Shown here: one piece after another, positions 8,714 through 17,698 of the stretch
Numbering within the stretch: the first letter of the stretch is position 1
How the letters are laid out: each line of letters begins with the position of its first letter
Assembly (NCBI GenBank): GCA_016713645.1
Contig: JADJOU010000017.1
Coordinates: 1 to 64,000 of the forward strand
Length of the DNA: 64,000 nt
From: Bacteroidota bacterium
GTDB lineage: Bacteria; Bacteroidota; Bacteroidia; Chitinophagales; JADJOU01
Reading direction: 5' to 3'
The notes under the pieces: model-generated
Database searches by the model: none
Told to the model about the DNA's origin: nothing
What the model saw: the letters and a program-made list of their open reading frames with translations, nothing else
Made by a program: the position numbers and the translations under genes

Positions 8714-9825
8714 GTGAAACACGAGAAGATTATAAATTTTGTTGAATCGAATCTAGAAATTATTCGCTCGAATATCAACAGTAGGGAAATTATATTTGGA
8801 ATTTTGCAAGGTCCTCAACATAAATTTCAGCGGAATGCTGCGGTATTTCTCTCTATTACGCATGCGTATGATTTATGTAATTTCTTACAATTGAGCTATT
8901 CGGTTTTGCAAAACCAAATCAACAATCCCGTTTATAAGCAATTTGAGATTAAAAAGAAAAGCGGGGGCATGAGGTCGATCGAGGAGCCCAATGATATTTT
9001 AAAAGGCATACAGAAGAGGCTGAATTACTATTTGCAAGCCTATTATTTATGGATTAAACCAGCGGAAGTGCATGGATTTATTATTCGCCCTCAGCAATAT
9101 GAGCATCGCTACAATATCGTCGAAAATGCCAGAGCGCATATTGGGAAAAAGCATGTATTGAATTTGGATATCAAAGATTTTTTTTCGAGTATCAGCGTTG
9201 CGCAAATTTTTGAACTCTTTCAATCCGATTATTTCAGGTTCAATGAAAATATGTGCGTTGCATTGACGCTGCTCGTGACGCACCAAAAGCATTTGCCGAC
9301 TGGCGCGCCCACTTCTCCGGTTTTATCTAATTTCATTTGTCTGGGATTGGATCGAGATTTAAGGGAATTTGCTGAAGCGAATCAGTTGACCTATACGCGA
9401 TATGCGGATGATCTCACTTTTTCTTCGGATGTGCATATCCCTGAGGATGTCGTTTTGGATGTCATGAATATTCTCAAGAAGCATGCATTTGACATCAATC
9501 CGAAAAAGATACGGATGAGTTCGTCGTTTAGGAAACAAGTGGTGACGGGGATTACGGTGAATGATAAGGTCAATGTGGATCGGAAATTATTGAAGAAGGT
9601 GCGGGCGATGTTGCATGATTTTGCCGAGAATGGTTTGAAAGAAGCGACGTCGAAACATTTCAAAATTTCGGTGGATGAGGATTCAATATATTGCAGGGTT
9701 TTATCAATCGATTGAAAGGCTATATCAATTTTATCGGACAAGTGAGAGGGGTAAGTGATCCATTGTATCTGAGGTTTAGGAATAAATTGGATTGGTGTTT
9801 TGATGAGAGCAATAATGCAGTGTAG
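8714..9825 (+). CDS. retron-type reverse transcriptase, one frameshift near the C-terminus
   Basis: RT signatures are in order: KSGGMRSIEEP (motif 1/2), LNLDIKDFFSSI (motif A Asp), LPTGAPTSPVLSN (motif B), YTRYADDLTFSS (motif C, YADD at 9401-9412), NPKKIRMS, and LKKVRAMLHDF in the thumb. Both retron hallmarks are present: NARAH (NAxxH, 9125-9139) and VTG (9542-9550). It should copy the adjacent msd into msDNA linked to the msr RNA. The frame is open from a TTG at 8666, but that overlaps the RNA; GTG 8714 is the first plausible start after a2. Near 9690 the frame changes and continues as FINRLKGYINFIGQVRG to a TAG at 9825, giving the thumb its normal end. No group II intron maturase domain follows. 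Confidence 0.85.
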
Positions 9826-10205
9826 GCCCCACCCGGCCTCCCCGAGGGGGGCTGTCGCGAGGGGCCGCGCAATTGTCATTTCGAAGGGTCTTTTTTTAGT
9901 CCAAGACTTCATCCTATACGCCCGGGGGTTTTCCCCCCGCCGGCGGAAATGACATTTTTGATTGGTCAAAGGGGAGCAGCTGGCGCGAGAGGGCTGTCGC
10001 GTGCAATTGTCATTTCGAACGGAGTGAGAAATCTCCCTTCATATAGGGAGTTGGTTTATGAAATAGATGGAAGTGCGTTTACTATTTCGAAGGGGTCTTT
10101 CTTTTTAGTCCAAGACTTTCATCCTATACGCTCTTGAGATTTCTCCTTGCAGTCGAAATGACATTTTTGGAATTGATTAGTAATCAAAAACAATTGTATT
10201 AAATT
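9826..10205. repeat. two degenerate copies of a TCATTTCGA palindromic repeat
   Basis: Copy one (about 9880-9955) and copy two (about 10005-10165) share TTGTCATTTCGAA, GGTCTTT...TTTTTAGTCCAAGACTT, CATCCTATACGC and end in the reverse complement GAAATGACATTTTTG. Copy two also has GAGAAATCTCC near its left end and GAGATTTCTCC near its right end. The inverted arms around a variable centre suggest a mobile palindromic intergenic element directly downstream of the retron. No coding frame is supported. Confidence 0.55.
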
Positions 10206-10472
10206 TCATGGAAAATAATTGTAAATCTCTTTTCTATCCATTATCCTCAGCAAATAGACGGTATTTTTTTCAACTAAGAGACCTAACCTATAATTACCCA
10301 ATCTAATTCTAAAATAATTGCCCGGTGTTTTCAATTTCTTTAAATTTCGAATACTATGTATGGATTTACTATTTTCTAAAATTTCAATTAAATCCAAAAT
10401 CCGTTTTGCAATTCTCTTGTCTGTAATCTTTCGAATATCTTTTTCAAATGTCTTGCTAACTGAAACTTCCAT
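10206..10472 (-). CDS. RelE/ParE-family toxin
   Basis: The 88-residue basic protein has the RelE/ParE arrangement: an N-terminal strand and helical hairpin (KTFEKDIRKITDKRIAKRIL), NLKKLKTPGNYFRIRLGNYR in the centre, and a final strand LLRIMDRKEIYNYFP. The R-x-R-x-G-x-Y-R core (RIRLGNYR) is typical. Family members are ribosome-dependent mRNA interferases (RelE) or gyrase poisons (ParE); which applies here cannot be told from sequence. The gene begins three bases after the antitoxin stop at 10476, the usual antitoxin-first order. Confidence 0.75.
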   Translation of the reverse strand: MEVSVSKTFEKDIRKITDKRIAKRILDLIEILENSKSIHSIRNLKKLKTPGNYFRIRLGNYRLGLLVEKNTVYLLRIMDRKEIYNYFP

Positions 10473-10475
10473 TAT

Positions 10476-10681
10476 TTATTCATAATCTTTGTAAAGGGAA
10501 GATTTAACATTGTCCAAGTTACCTTTTGGCCGCAATTTTACTTCTTTGATGATTTTAGAAAAATAAACTTCTTCGATTTCATCAGCAGTCAGTTTCGTAG
10601 CTTTTTGTGCATTTTTTCAAAAAGATCGAGAATAAATGAAGTTTCTGACTTAGAATTGCTCGGTACTAATATATAATCCAT
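10476..10681 (-). CDS. antitoxin of the RelE/ParE pair, frameshifted
   Basis: An ATG at 10681 starts MDYILVPSNSKSETSFIL; the frame changes at an A-run near 10610 and continues ATKLTADEIEEVYFSKIIKE to a stop at 10476. The joined product of about 68 residues matches small Bacteroidota antitoxins with a short N-terminal strand (here YILVPSNSKSE) and a C-terminal toxin-wrapping region. It lies directly upstream of the toxin on the same strand, so it probably neutralises it and represses the shared promoter. Confidence 0.6.
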
Positions 10682-11383
10682 AAACTAAAATTTATACTAG
10701 TAAAAATAGACATTTATTTTTAATGAATTGAATAAAAATCTTTGTCCAAAAAAAGAAGAATTTATGCATCTAATTATTTTTTTCATAACATTACTTTCTT
10801 AATCTGTGCATGCCTAAAATAACGTAACAAAAAGTCAATCATTTAGTTAAAGAAAAAAAATTTTTGGTTTTGGGGGGGGGGGGGGGCCCCCCCCCCAAAA
10901 CGGGGGGGAAGACACCAATCAAGAAGCAATAAGATTTCCTTAGAAATGACATCTTCACGAGAACGAAAACGGAACAACCTCAAAAAAAAGAAGCAATGTT
11001 TAATGAAATGAGATTTCCTGCAGCGGACAGGGGTATTCAAGTTTGTATTGTCGACTTTTACATTGTGTGGGTGAAGGGCAGATTCTCCCTACACTCTATA
11101 CCGTGTCCCAACAAAGTGTTGTGGAGGGACACGGCAAATCAAGTTTGGAATGACGTACGGGGAGTGATTTTTTTGGAATTGTATGGCATTTGTTTGAATA
11201 GTATTATTGTAGGCATTGAATACAATTTTGTAACTTACAAGAATGCCCTTCTTGTTCGTCATTGCGACCAGCGAGCGCACGTGTCCCTATAGAGTATAGG
11301 GAATCTGTTGTTATTTCAACTGAAGGAAAAAGTAAAGTGCGTGATTGTTTAAATAGCTTTTTCTCTATGCATCAAATTCCATT
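10682..11383. repeat. intergenic region with palindromic elements
   Basis: No gene is supported; a 98-codon open frame at 10996-11292 runs through the repeats and has no coding character. The region holds a G15/C10 palindrome (10867-10901), a CCGTGTCCC/GGGACACGG hairpin (11101-11134) belonging to the same family as GTCCCTACAAAGTGTAGGGA near 35083, and CCCTATAGAGTATAGGG (about 11284-11300). Confidence 0.5.
10867..10901. repeat. long G/C homopolymer palindrome
   Basis: GTTTT followed by 15 G, then 10 C and AAAAC. The arms are perfect reverse complements except for surplus G. It may be a real hairpin or a homopolymer artefact; a further run of seven G follows at 10902-10908. Confidence 0.5.
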
Positions 11384-12307
11384 TTACTTTTTATACTGCT
11401 TTAACGCCGATGCTAATATGCCCTGAATATTATCAGCCAGGGATTGCGGCTGTATGACTTTCATCCTATCGCCATAGGAGAGGAGTTCCATCACCAAATC
11501 ATGCGTGGGATATACCTTGATGTTGATTCTCAATTCATCCTCATTGTCGATCAGGATTTCTTGGGTTTCGTGCAGGGGAAGTGTCTTGATGTATTTGCCT
11601 TGATGAGCTTCAAAGGAGAGGATGATGTCATCGGGCGCTGCTTGATTTGGGCTCACAATTCAAAAACAATTTTTATAGATATGCTCTAAATTCGGAAGCG
11701 CTGCATTTTGGTAGGGATAATTGGTGACTTCAAATTGGGACAATCGGTCGAGGGCAAAGCTTTTCAAATGTCCGTCCTTGCTGTCATTCGCTATGATATA
11801 CCAGCGGTTCTTGAATTCTTTGAGTACATATGGATCTACCAATCGATGACTCGCATGTTCCTCATAGAAATTTTGATACGTGAATTTGATTTGCTTCTTG
11901 TTCTTAATCGCATGCAATATGCCGTATAAATTTTCTGTTCCCTGTGGTTTGCGCTTCTCCAAATGCACGAGGGGCGCTAGGTCCTGTGCGAGGTTGAGGG
12001 AATTGAACATGTCGAATGCCTCGACCATATTTTGGGTGGTTCTATCGAAAGATTCATTGTGGCTGATGAAATATCCTTTTTGACTTTTTGAATAATCGAT
12101 ATCGATCCCGAATAGATTTTTAATCTCCTTGACATCTCGCTGAAAGGTGCGCTTGGAAAAGGCCGATTGAATTTCTTCATCGTGCATTTGCATATATTCG
12201 AATTGCTTATTGATATAGGCATCCATTTCTTCAAATGCAGTGTATTGATTGGATTTCAACTTTTTCAAGATGAATATATACCGCGAGATATAGCCGAGTT
12301 TTGACAT
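11384..12307 (-). CDS. WYL-domain transcriptional regulator, one frameshift
   Basis: Joined length is about 307 residues. The N-terminal 85 residues form a helix-turn-helix region (SKRTFQRDVKEIKNLFGIDI is the recognition part typical of YafY-like regulators). The WYL domain runs from about residue 130 (AIKNKKQIKFTYQNF) through RLVDPYVLKEFKNRWYIIAN to RLSQFEV. The frame changes near 11658 and continues in the C-terminal extension DDIILSFEAHQGKYIKTLPL. WYL domains sense ligands, often nucleic acids or nucleotides, and many such regulators control defence or DNA-damage genes. A shared motif upstream of three nearby genes is a candidate operator, although no copy is seen before this gene itself. 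Confidence 0.85.
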
Positions 12308-12401
12308 GGGAATGGCTTTTTACTTTTACTTGAATTAAATATAATCCTTTATTTTTATTGATGAATAGGTATTTTATTTTTTTACTTCATTTTTCAATAG
12401 C

Positions 12402-13222
12402 TTATCTAGCTATGATATAAAAGGAATTCGATTTTTTATTTGGGTATTCATAGTAAGAATTGGAACTGTATTTTGATGAAGTTTTATTTCCTTGGATATT
12501 ACAAGTATTAAGACTTATTTTTTTTCCTAAAAAATTGTTTTTGCTTACAAAACTTACAGACGAAACATAAAATTTGTTGTCGATCATTTTGAATTCATTT
12601 TGATTTACATGGGTGGAATAGGTTATAAAGTTTCTAAAGGTGACGGGTGAGTTTTCTGGACTGAAACTTTTTGTGCTATTTGTTTTAAGACTTTTTCGAG
12701 ACAGATTGAAATCGCAATCGAAATAAAGCGTTTTATTGATGTTGAATTTAGATATACTGATTGAGCTTTTTGATGGGATTTGGATAATTTGTTTCACCTT
12801 TTTCTTGTTGGATGACATAAGACCGGCAGTTGCGCTGCGGCATAAGTGGCGCGGTTGCTTCCATAGGCTCCAGCAAGCACTGTCAATATGGACGATTGTC
12901 CAGAAATGGTAGATGACCTATATGCTGATTTGGTCTCTTCTTCGTCGTACCAATATTCATATGAGCTGCCATTGAAAATGAGGTGAGATTGGTTCCAATC
13001 GATATAGATTGGGATGTCTAATTTGTTTGTGATGGTAAACCCAACTTGACCTCCTAGAGCCCAAAAATTATAGTTGATTTTGACCTCTGCATTTTCAAAT
13101 ACATAAGCATCGTTTTCGAATTTAGTATCTGGAGACTTTGTCTCTTGAACTTGGTACATAGATGCACAAGAACAAATTAGCAGCGCGCTCAAGATGGACA
13201 ATATCATTATTTTCTTATTCAT
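12402..13222 (-). CDS. putative lipoprotein of unknown function, one frameshift
   Basis: An ATG at 13222 opens a lipoprotein signal peptide (MNKKIMILSILSALLICSC, lipobox LICSC, Cys19 acylated). The mature part has beta-rich sequence with KINYNFWALGGQVGFTITNK and IYIDWNQSHLIFNG, a pattern seen in small Bacteroidota lipoproteins that resemble LEA-type or DUF4352 beta sandwiches. At about 12818 the frame changes and coding continues from KKKVKQIIQIPSKSSISISK to the stop at 12402, giving about 273 residues. It likely sits in the outer or inner membrane facing the periplasm. The 21-base motif lies 72 bases upstream. Confidence 0.65.
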
Positions 13223-13293
13223 TTTATTTGGTTTTGATTGTTTTACCTACTCTATGCGGTTTTCGGCGACTCCGTGTTGCAAGTATAATTGGC

Positions 13294-13314
13294 CTATCAG
13301 CCAAACTATGTCGT
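13294..13314 (+). promoter_or_regulatory. shared operator-like motif, copy 2
   Basis: CTATCAGCCAAACTATGTCG plus the next base matches copies at 4438 and 13984. It lies 72 bases upstream of the minus-strand lipoprotein gene and in the opposite orientation to it, unlike copy 1, so orientation relative to the gene is not conserved. Confidence 0.45.
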
Positions 13315-13346
13315 GCAGCATTTATTTTTTAATTTTTATTTTTTAA

Positions 13347-13937
13347 TTATTCCGCTAGTACTGCAAAAGATTGCACAAATTCATCCAAGTATTGTATCCC
13401 TCTGGCTTGCAATTCCTGTAACATGGCTTTTTCTATATAGTCGAATTGCTCTGATTGAGAGAGGATGCCCAATTCATTTAGCGATGCACTCTCCTGTGCA
13501 AATCGCATGGCTTGTAGCACTTTCATGGGTTCGTCTTTTTGTTTGAGCAAAATTTCTTCATAGACAAAAAGGGTATAGGTATGCGTGCTAATTTTCAATT
13601 CAGGCAATAGATCAAAGGCATCTATTTTGAATCTAATGGCATCTTTAAGCAATTGTGGTTCTGACTTGGCATTCGATAATAGATAAGTTCCGGCGGTATC
13701 TTCGAGCTTTTCAAGCACTGCTTCCAATTGGTAGCCCTCTTTAAAGTGAACAGGACTCAATATATTCACGTATTTGCTGCTATTGGGCAAACCAAAACGG
13801 GTGAGCAATTCGTCCACATGATCTAGGTAGTTTTCAAAATCTTTATAGTTTCCTTCAGGTCCTCCGGTTTTGTCGAGCTGAAGCCCCATATCGATGATGG
13901 TTTTGATCTCTTGTAAAATGGAATTTTTTGTATTCAT
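13347..13937 (-). CDS. hypothetical protein (196 aa)
   Basis: An intact 196-residue acidic, helical, cytosolic-looking protein; I recognise no family. It begins MNTKNSILQEIKTIIDMGLQ and has regularly spaced leucines (LQLDKTGGPEGNYKDFENYL, HVDELLTRFGL, LEAVLEKLEDTAGTYLL), and no signal peptide or membrane segment. It is an unbroken gene in a region where many are broken. The upstream region carries the third copy of the 21-base motif, linking it to the lipoprotein and DUF2779 genes and possibly to the WYL regulator. Confidence 0.6.
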   Translation of the reverse strand: MNTKNSILQEIKTIIDMGLQLDKTGGPEGNYKDFENYLDHVDELLTRFGLPNSSKYVNILSPVHFKEGYQLEAVLEKLEDTAGTYLLSNAKSEPQLLKDAIRFKIDAFDLLPELKISTHTYTLFVYEEILLKQKDEPMKVLQAMRFAQESASLNELGILSQSEQFDYIEKAMLQELQARGIQYLDEFVQSFAVLAE

Positions 13938-13983
13938 AGCTATTTTGTTTATTTCTACTTTTAATAAGACAAAGCTATTCGGT

Positions 13984-14004
13984 CACTCTGCCAAACTATG
14001 TCGC
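13984..14004 (+). promoter_or_regulatory. shared operator-like motif, copy 3
   Basis: CACTCTGCCAAACTATGTCG plus the next base, 47 bases upstream of the 196-residue hypothetical gene. It matches copy 1 at 18 of 21 positions and copy 2 at 17 of 21. Confidence 0.45.
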
Positions 14005-14077
14005 TGAGAAAAAGAACTCAAATATTTTTATTCAAATTATTTCTTTAGAAGAAGTTTTGCACGCTTTTCTGCAATAA

Positions 14078-14109
14078 AAAAACGCCCCACAGGTCTGTAG
14101 GGCGTTTTT
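14078..14109. terminator. bidirectional-looking intrinsic terminator
   Basis: AAAAACGCCC (14078-14087) and GGGCGTTTTT (14100-14109) form a perfect 10-base-pair stem with loop CACAGGTCTGTA and an A-run on the left, so it reads as a T-tailed hairpin on the minus strand. It overlaps the stop codon of the T9SS gene at 14108 and would end its transcript. Confidence 0.75.
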
Positions 14110-15364
14110 AAAAAATGAATGTTTTAATTGAATCGTTATTTAGTGATAACAATCTTTCATTGTATATGCTATTGCTAGATGTTCTGAGGTTTAAAAGATA
14201 AATCCCCTCAGTTAAATTCGCTGTAGTTATTTTAGTTTCAGATTCACCTTGAACGTCTTTGGTCAAAACAATTTTACCATTTAAGTCAACAACGTTAATC
14301 TGTGAAATATTTTCTTCCTTATCATTCAGTTCAATGTTTAGAAAATTATTCGCTGGCATAGGATAAATATGGAGTTTGTCTTGGTTGATTTCAATCATAG
14401 AAACACTTGACGTTGAGCCAGTGCCATAGCTATAGATACTCCATCTGCTTGTACTAGGATTGTAATTAGATGCATACGTTTTTCCGTTTGGATGTGCCCA
14501 AATGTTCCCAACAGTTCCACTTGGGAATAATAGTCCCGTCGTCGCATTCTGCCATGTTGTCCCTGCGTTAGCAGTCACTTGAAATTTACTGGTTTTGCCT
14601 GCAAAAAGATTATTGTTGAAATCCGTATAAAGGGCAGTAGCGACCGTATCCATAGATGTAAATGAATTTCCGTTATCGGTAGATTTGTGAATTGCTCCAC
14701 CATTTGAGACATAAATATTTCCATTCGGAGACATGGCTAATTGCTCACAAGTAGCTGGAAGATTTGTGGCTGTTAAATCTGTCCATGTTTGACCGCTATC
14801 GACCGACTTTGATAATTTAACCGTTCCGCTTCCACCATCCCATCGAAGGCCATAAGCATCTCCATTTGATTTTAAGTCCATCTTTTTGAGAATGGCGGTT
14901 TTGGTGCTGCAAGTGGCGCCTTCGTCTTTAGATGTCCTAATCGCAGCAACGCCATTATAAGAAGGAATCCAATAAATGGTTCCATTAGAAGCTTGATGAA
15001 CTGAGCCTCCTCCTGTAGGTGTTGATCCAGATATCGCTGTCCATGTCGCTCCTTGGTCGGTGGATTTATACCAATTGAAAGCAGAGCCTGTAAACATGTA
15101 CAGTAGGATGTTGCCCGATTTTAAGCAGACAAAATTCTGTGTTTGTCCAGCGGGATAATTGGTCGTCACATCTGTCCAGGTGGCACCGCCGTCTGTTGAC
15201 TTGAAAAAACCGCCGGTTAATCTTGTGGCATAAATCGTATTGTTGTTTCGATCGATGTCGCCTAATTGACCGCCTGGCGAGGGACAATTTAGATTTTGCC
15301 AGCTTTGTGAGAACCCGAATTTGAATACTAAAAATAGCAAAGTAATAGTGATTGACTTTTTCAT
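14108..15364 (-). CDS. secreted BNR/Asp-box repeat protein with T9SS sorting domain
   Basis: The intact 418-residue protein starts with a signal peptide (MKKSITITLLFLVFKFGFSQ). Several Asp-box motifs of sialidase/BNR type follow: KSTDGGATWTDV, KSTDQGATWTAI, TSKDEGATCSTK, KSVDSGQTWTDL and KSTDNGNSFTSM. They indicate a beta-propeller, but catalytic sialidase residues are not evident, so it is better read as a propeller or surface protein than a sialidase. The last 80 residues (IYPMPANNFLNIEL ... VDLNGKIVL ... LTEGIYLLNLRT) are a T9SS type A sorting domain, so it is exported across the outer membrane. A terminator follows immediately. Confidence 0.85.
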   Translation of the reverse strand: MKKSITITLLFLVFKFGFSQSWQNLNCPSPGGQLGDIDRNNNTIYATRLTGGFFKSTDGGATWTDVTTNYPAGQTQNFVCLKSGNILLYMFTGSAFNWYKSTDQGATWTAISGSTPTGGGSVHQASNGTIYWIPSYNGVAAIRTSKDEGATCSTKTAILKKMDLKSNGDAYGLRWDGGSGTVKLSKSVDSGQTWTDLTATNLPATCEQLAMSPNGNIYVSNGGAIHKSTDNGNSFTSMDTVATALYTDFNNNLFAGKTSKFQVTANAGTTWQNATTGLLFPSGTVGNIWAHPNGKTYASNYNPSTSRWSIYSYGTGSTSSVSMIEINQDKLHIYPMPANNFLNIELNDKEENISQINVVDLNGKIVLTKDVQGESETKITTANLTEGIYLLNLRTSSNSIYNERLLSLNNDSIKTFIF

Positions 15365-15595
15365 AGAGATAGTAATTTAATGTTATTCAAGTAAAATTAA
15401 ATAATATTTCACAAATACGTATTTATTTGTCTAAATGAACTGTTTATATAGATTGTTTTTTGTTATATGCCATGCATTGCCATCCACGAAATAGATGATG
15501 TGATGCTTTAGTCGGGAAGCAGCAGCGGTATCAAAACGGATTTGATTAATTTAACCCATTTCACTATGATTTTTTAATTTTACAAAAAAACCGCT

Positions 15596-16618
15596 ATGGG
15601 AGAAAAAGTTGTTGTTACGGGCGCCAATGGATTTGTGGGGAGTCATCTTGTTGAAGCGCTCATCGCCAAGGGATTTGATGTGCATTGCGTCTTGCGCAAG
15701 TCCAGCAATATGCAGTGGTTACAGAATCTGCCCATCACCCTTCATACTTGCGGGGTTGAAAATGTGGATGCCCTCAAACCCATCCTCGCCGATGCGATTT
15801 ATATCTACCACATCGCAGGCGTTGTCAAAGCGCGTTCATGGGAGGGTTATCACCACGGCAATGTCGTCTTGACCAAGAATATTTTAGAAGCAACGGCGGG
15901 GAATAAAGTCATCAAAGGCTTGGTCATCACCAGCAGTTTGGCCTGCAGCGCGGCCACGATACAAGGCTCACCCGTCGATGAAAAGACGCCTTCCAATCCG
16001 CTCACCTATTATGGCAAGAGCAAATTGGAGCAAGAGCAATTATCGCTGTCTTATGCAGATCGATTGCCGATCACTGTCGTTCGACCATGCGTGGTCTATG
16101 GCGAGCGGGATACTGAAGTCTTTTTGTTTTTTAAAGCCATGAATAGTCGCATCTTGCCGAGCATCGGTTTTGATGAAAAGACCTTGAGCATGGTCTATAT
16201 CCACGATTTAATTTCGGGGATGATATTGGCTGCAGAATCTCCCAATAGCAAGGGCAAACAGTATTTCTTGGGGGGAAGTGAAGATGAATATTCTTGGAAG
16301 CAAATAGGGGAGATCACTGGGAAATATTTAAACAAAAATTATTTGAGAATTCGCGTGCCGCATTCCTTGGTTTTTATCGTGGGACATCTGGCTGAGTTCT
16401 TCGCCAAAGTGACGGGAAATATCGCCACCATCAATTCTCAAAAGGCGAATGAAATGGTGCAGAAATCATGGTCGTGCAGCAGCAATCGCGCAAAGGCTGA
16501 TTTTAACTATGCGCCCAAGTTTTCACTGGATGAAGGGATCAAGCGGTCGATTGAGTGGTATAGGAAGGAGAAATGGTTAGCCAGCCTTAGATCTACGATT
16601 AAGTTACTTAAGTTGTGA
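15596..16618 (+). CDS. NAD-dependent epimerase/dehydratase (extended SDR)
   Basis: An intact 340-residue enzyme. The Rossmann motif TGANGFVGSHL (residues 8-18) is the extended short-chain dehydrogenase pattern TGxxGxxG. ITSSLACSAA supplies the catalytic Ser/Thr, and YYGKSKLEQE the catalytic Tyr-x-x-x-Lys. PCVVYGERD is the conserved downstream motif. It probably acts on a nucleotide sugar or a dihydroflavonol-reductase-like substrate in the cytosol; the exact substrate cannot be assigned. The cyclophilin gene follows on the same strand after about 100 bases of ACTCACAACTTACA words. Confidence 0.8.
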   Translation: MGEKVVVTGANGFVGSHLVEALIAKGFDVHCVLRKSSNMQWLQNLPITLHTCGVENVDALKPILADAIYIYHIAGVVKARSWEGYHHGNVVLTKNILEATAGNKVIKGLVITSSLACSAATIQGSPVDEKTPSNPLTYYGKSKLEQEQLSLSYADRLPITVVRPCVVYGERDTEVFLFFKAMNSRILPSIGFDEKTLSMVYIHDLISGMILAAESPNSKGKQYFLGGSEDEYSWKQIGEITGKYLNKNYLRIRVPHSLVFIVGHLAEFFAKVTGNIATINSQKANEMVQKSWSCSSNRAKADFNYAPKFSLDEGIKRSIEWYRKEKWLASLRSTIKLLKL

Positions 16619-16620
16619 AG

Positions 16621-16720
16621 GGGGAATTGCTCACGCGTGTTTATATGCATCCTAACTACTCACCACTCACAACTTACATCTTACAACTCACAACTCACAT
16701 CTTACAACTCACAACTTTTC
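16621..16720. repeat. CACGCGT element and ACAACTCACA tandem words
   Basis: GGGGGAATTGCTCACGCGTG and TATATGCATCCTAAC are an inverted relative of the AGGATGCATAAAAACACGCG element near 35113. They are followed by five or six imperfect tandem copies of ACAACTCACA/ACATCTTACA. The open frame through these words would add a false N-terminus to the cyclophilin. Confidence 0.6.
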
Positions 16721-16723
16721 TAT

Positions 16724-17377
16724 ATGATCTTTAAAACATCCTTTGCAATCCTTCTCAGTTTGTGTTTGAATATTCAACATACATCCGCGCAAACCTATCA
16801 AGTGAAGATAAAGACCACCATGGGTGATATCGTCTTATCGCTCTCGGATAGTACGCCATTGCATCGAGATAATTTTATCAAGCTATGCAAGGATAATTTT
16901 TTTGATAGCACCTTGTTTCATCGGGTCATCAATCATTTTGTGATTCAAGCGGGAGACCCGGATTCGAAACGCGCGAAGGATACTGCCACTTTGGGCGATG
17001 GGGATTTGGGATATAAGGTGCCTTTCGAATACCGAGAAACGCTCTTTCATAAGAGAGGGGCATTGGGAATGGCGAGAGATGACAATCCTGAAAAGGCATC
17101 ATCGGCTTGTCAGTTCTATATTGTGACGGGAAGGTTGGGGCATGATTCGCTCTATACAAAGGCCCTCAATCGAACGGGAAAAGAAGTGCCACAATGGAAG
17201 AAGGAAGTTTACAATAAGATTGGTGGTGCACCGCATTTAGATACGCGGTATACGGTGTTTGGCGAAGTGGTCAAGGGCATGGATATTGTCGATCGCATCT
17301 CGGTGGTGAAGACCAATGAGAAGGATAGACCTTTGAAAAACATCAAGATTATCAAGACAACTGTTTATAAGAAATGA
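16724..17377 (+). CDS. secreted cyclophilin-type peptidyl-prolyl isomerase
   Basis: I use the ATG at 16724, because it starts a signal peptide (MIFKTSFAILLSLCLNIQHT, cleaved before QTYQVK), and because the upstream extension is repeat sequence. The 217-residue product has cyclophilin motifs: MGDIVLSLSDSTPLHRDNFI, LFHRVINHFVIQAGDP (catalytic Arg in FHR), GALGMARDDNPEKASSACQF and RYTVFGEVVKGMDIVD. It catalyses proline cis-trans isomerisation, assisting folding of exported proteins in the periplasm. A short insertion (KALNRTGKEVPQWKKEVYNK) before the last strand is common in Bacteroidota homologues. Confidence 0.9.
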   Translation: MIFKTSFAILLSLCLNIQHTSAQTYQVKIKTTMGDIVLSLSDSTPLHRDNFIKLCKDNFFDSTLFHRVINHFVIQAGDPDSKRAKDTATLGDGDLGYKVPFEYRETLFHKRGALGMARDDNPEKASSACQFYIVTGRLGHDSLYTKALNRTGKEVPQWKKEVYNKIGGAPHLDTRYTVFGEVVKGMDIVDRISVVKTNEKDRPLKNIKIIKTTVYKK

Positions 17378-17698
17378 TGTTTTTTTTAATGAATAATTGC
17401 ATGCGTCAGCGATTGTAGTGCGCGAAGCGGGCCATTTTAATAACGGCGCTTGACCTCTGCCATGCTTATGCTAGCGCATCCCACTCTTGCTTACTTTTTT
17501 CAAGATCGCGTAGCCAATGAATACAATACTTTACAATTAGAATTATGAATAAAAAAAGTGAGTCGCCGAAGGCAAAAAGATAAACAACATAAAATTTGAC
17601 ACAATAAAATATGAAATTAACTTAGCGATATTGATGTAGAAATTGTATTTGTTTTAAACCTTAATAATAGATCTGAATCTAAAACTAAATTTTTATTT
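17378..17698. repeat. dispersed intergenic repeat, copy 2
   Basis: About 17440-17580 repeats the element of 6160-6345: GCTTATGCTAGCGCATCCCA, CTTGCTTACTTTTTT and GTGAGTCGCCGAAGGCAAAA. The left inverted arm of copy 1 is missing. ATGCGTCAGCGATTGTAGTG near 17401 resembles the CACGCGTCAGCAATT element. No gene is seen. Confidence 0.55.

Noticed and set aside
10996..11292. 98-codon open frame as a gene
   Set aside because: It runs through palindromic repeats and has no coding character.
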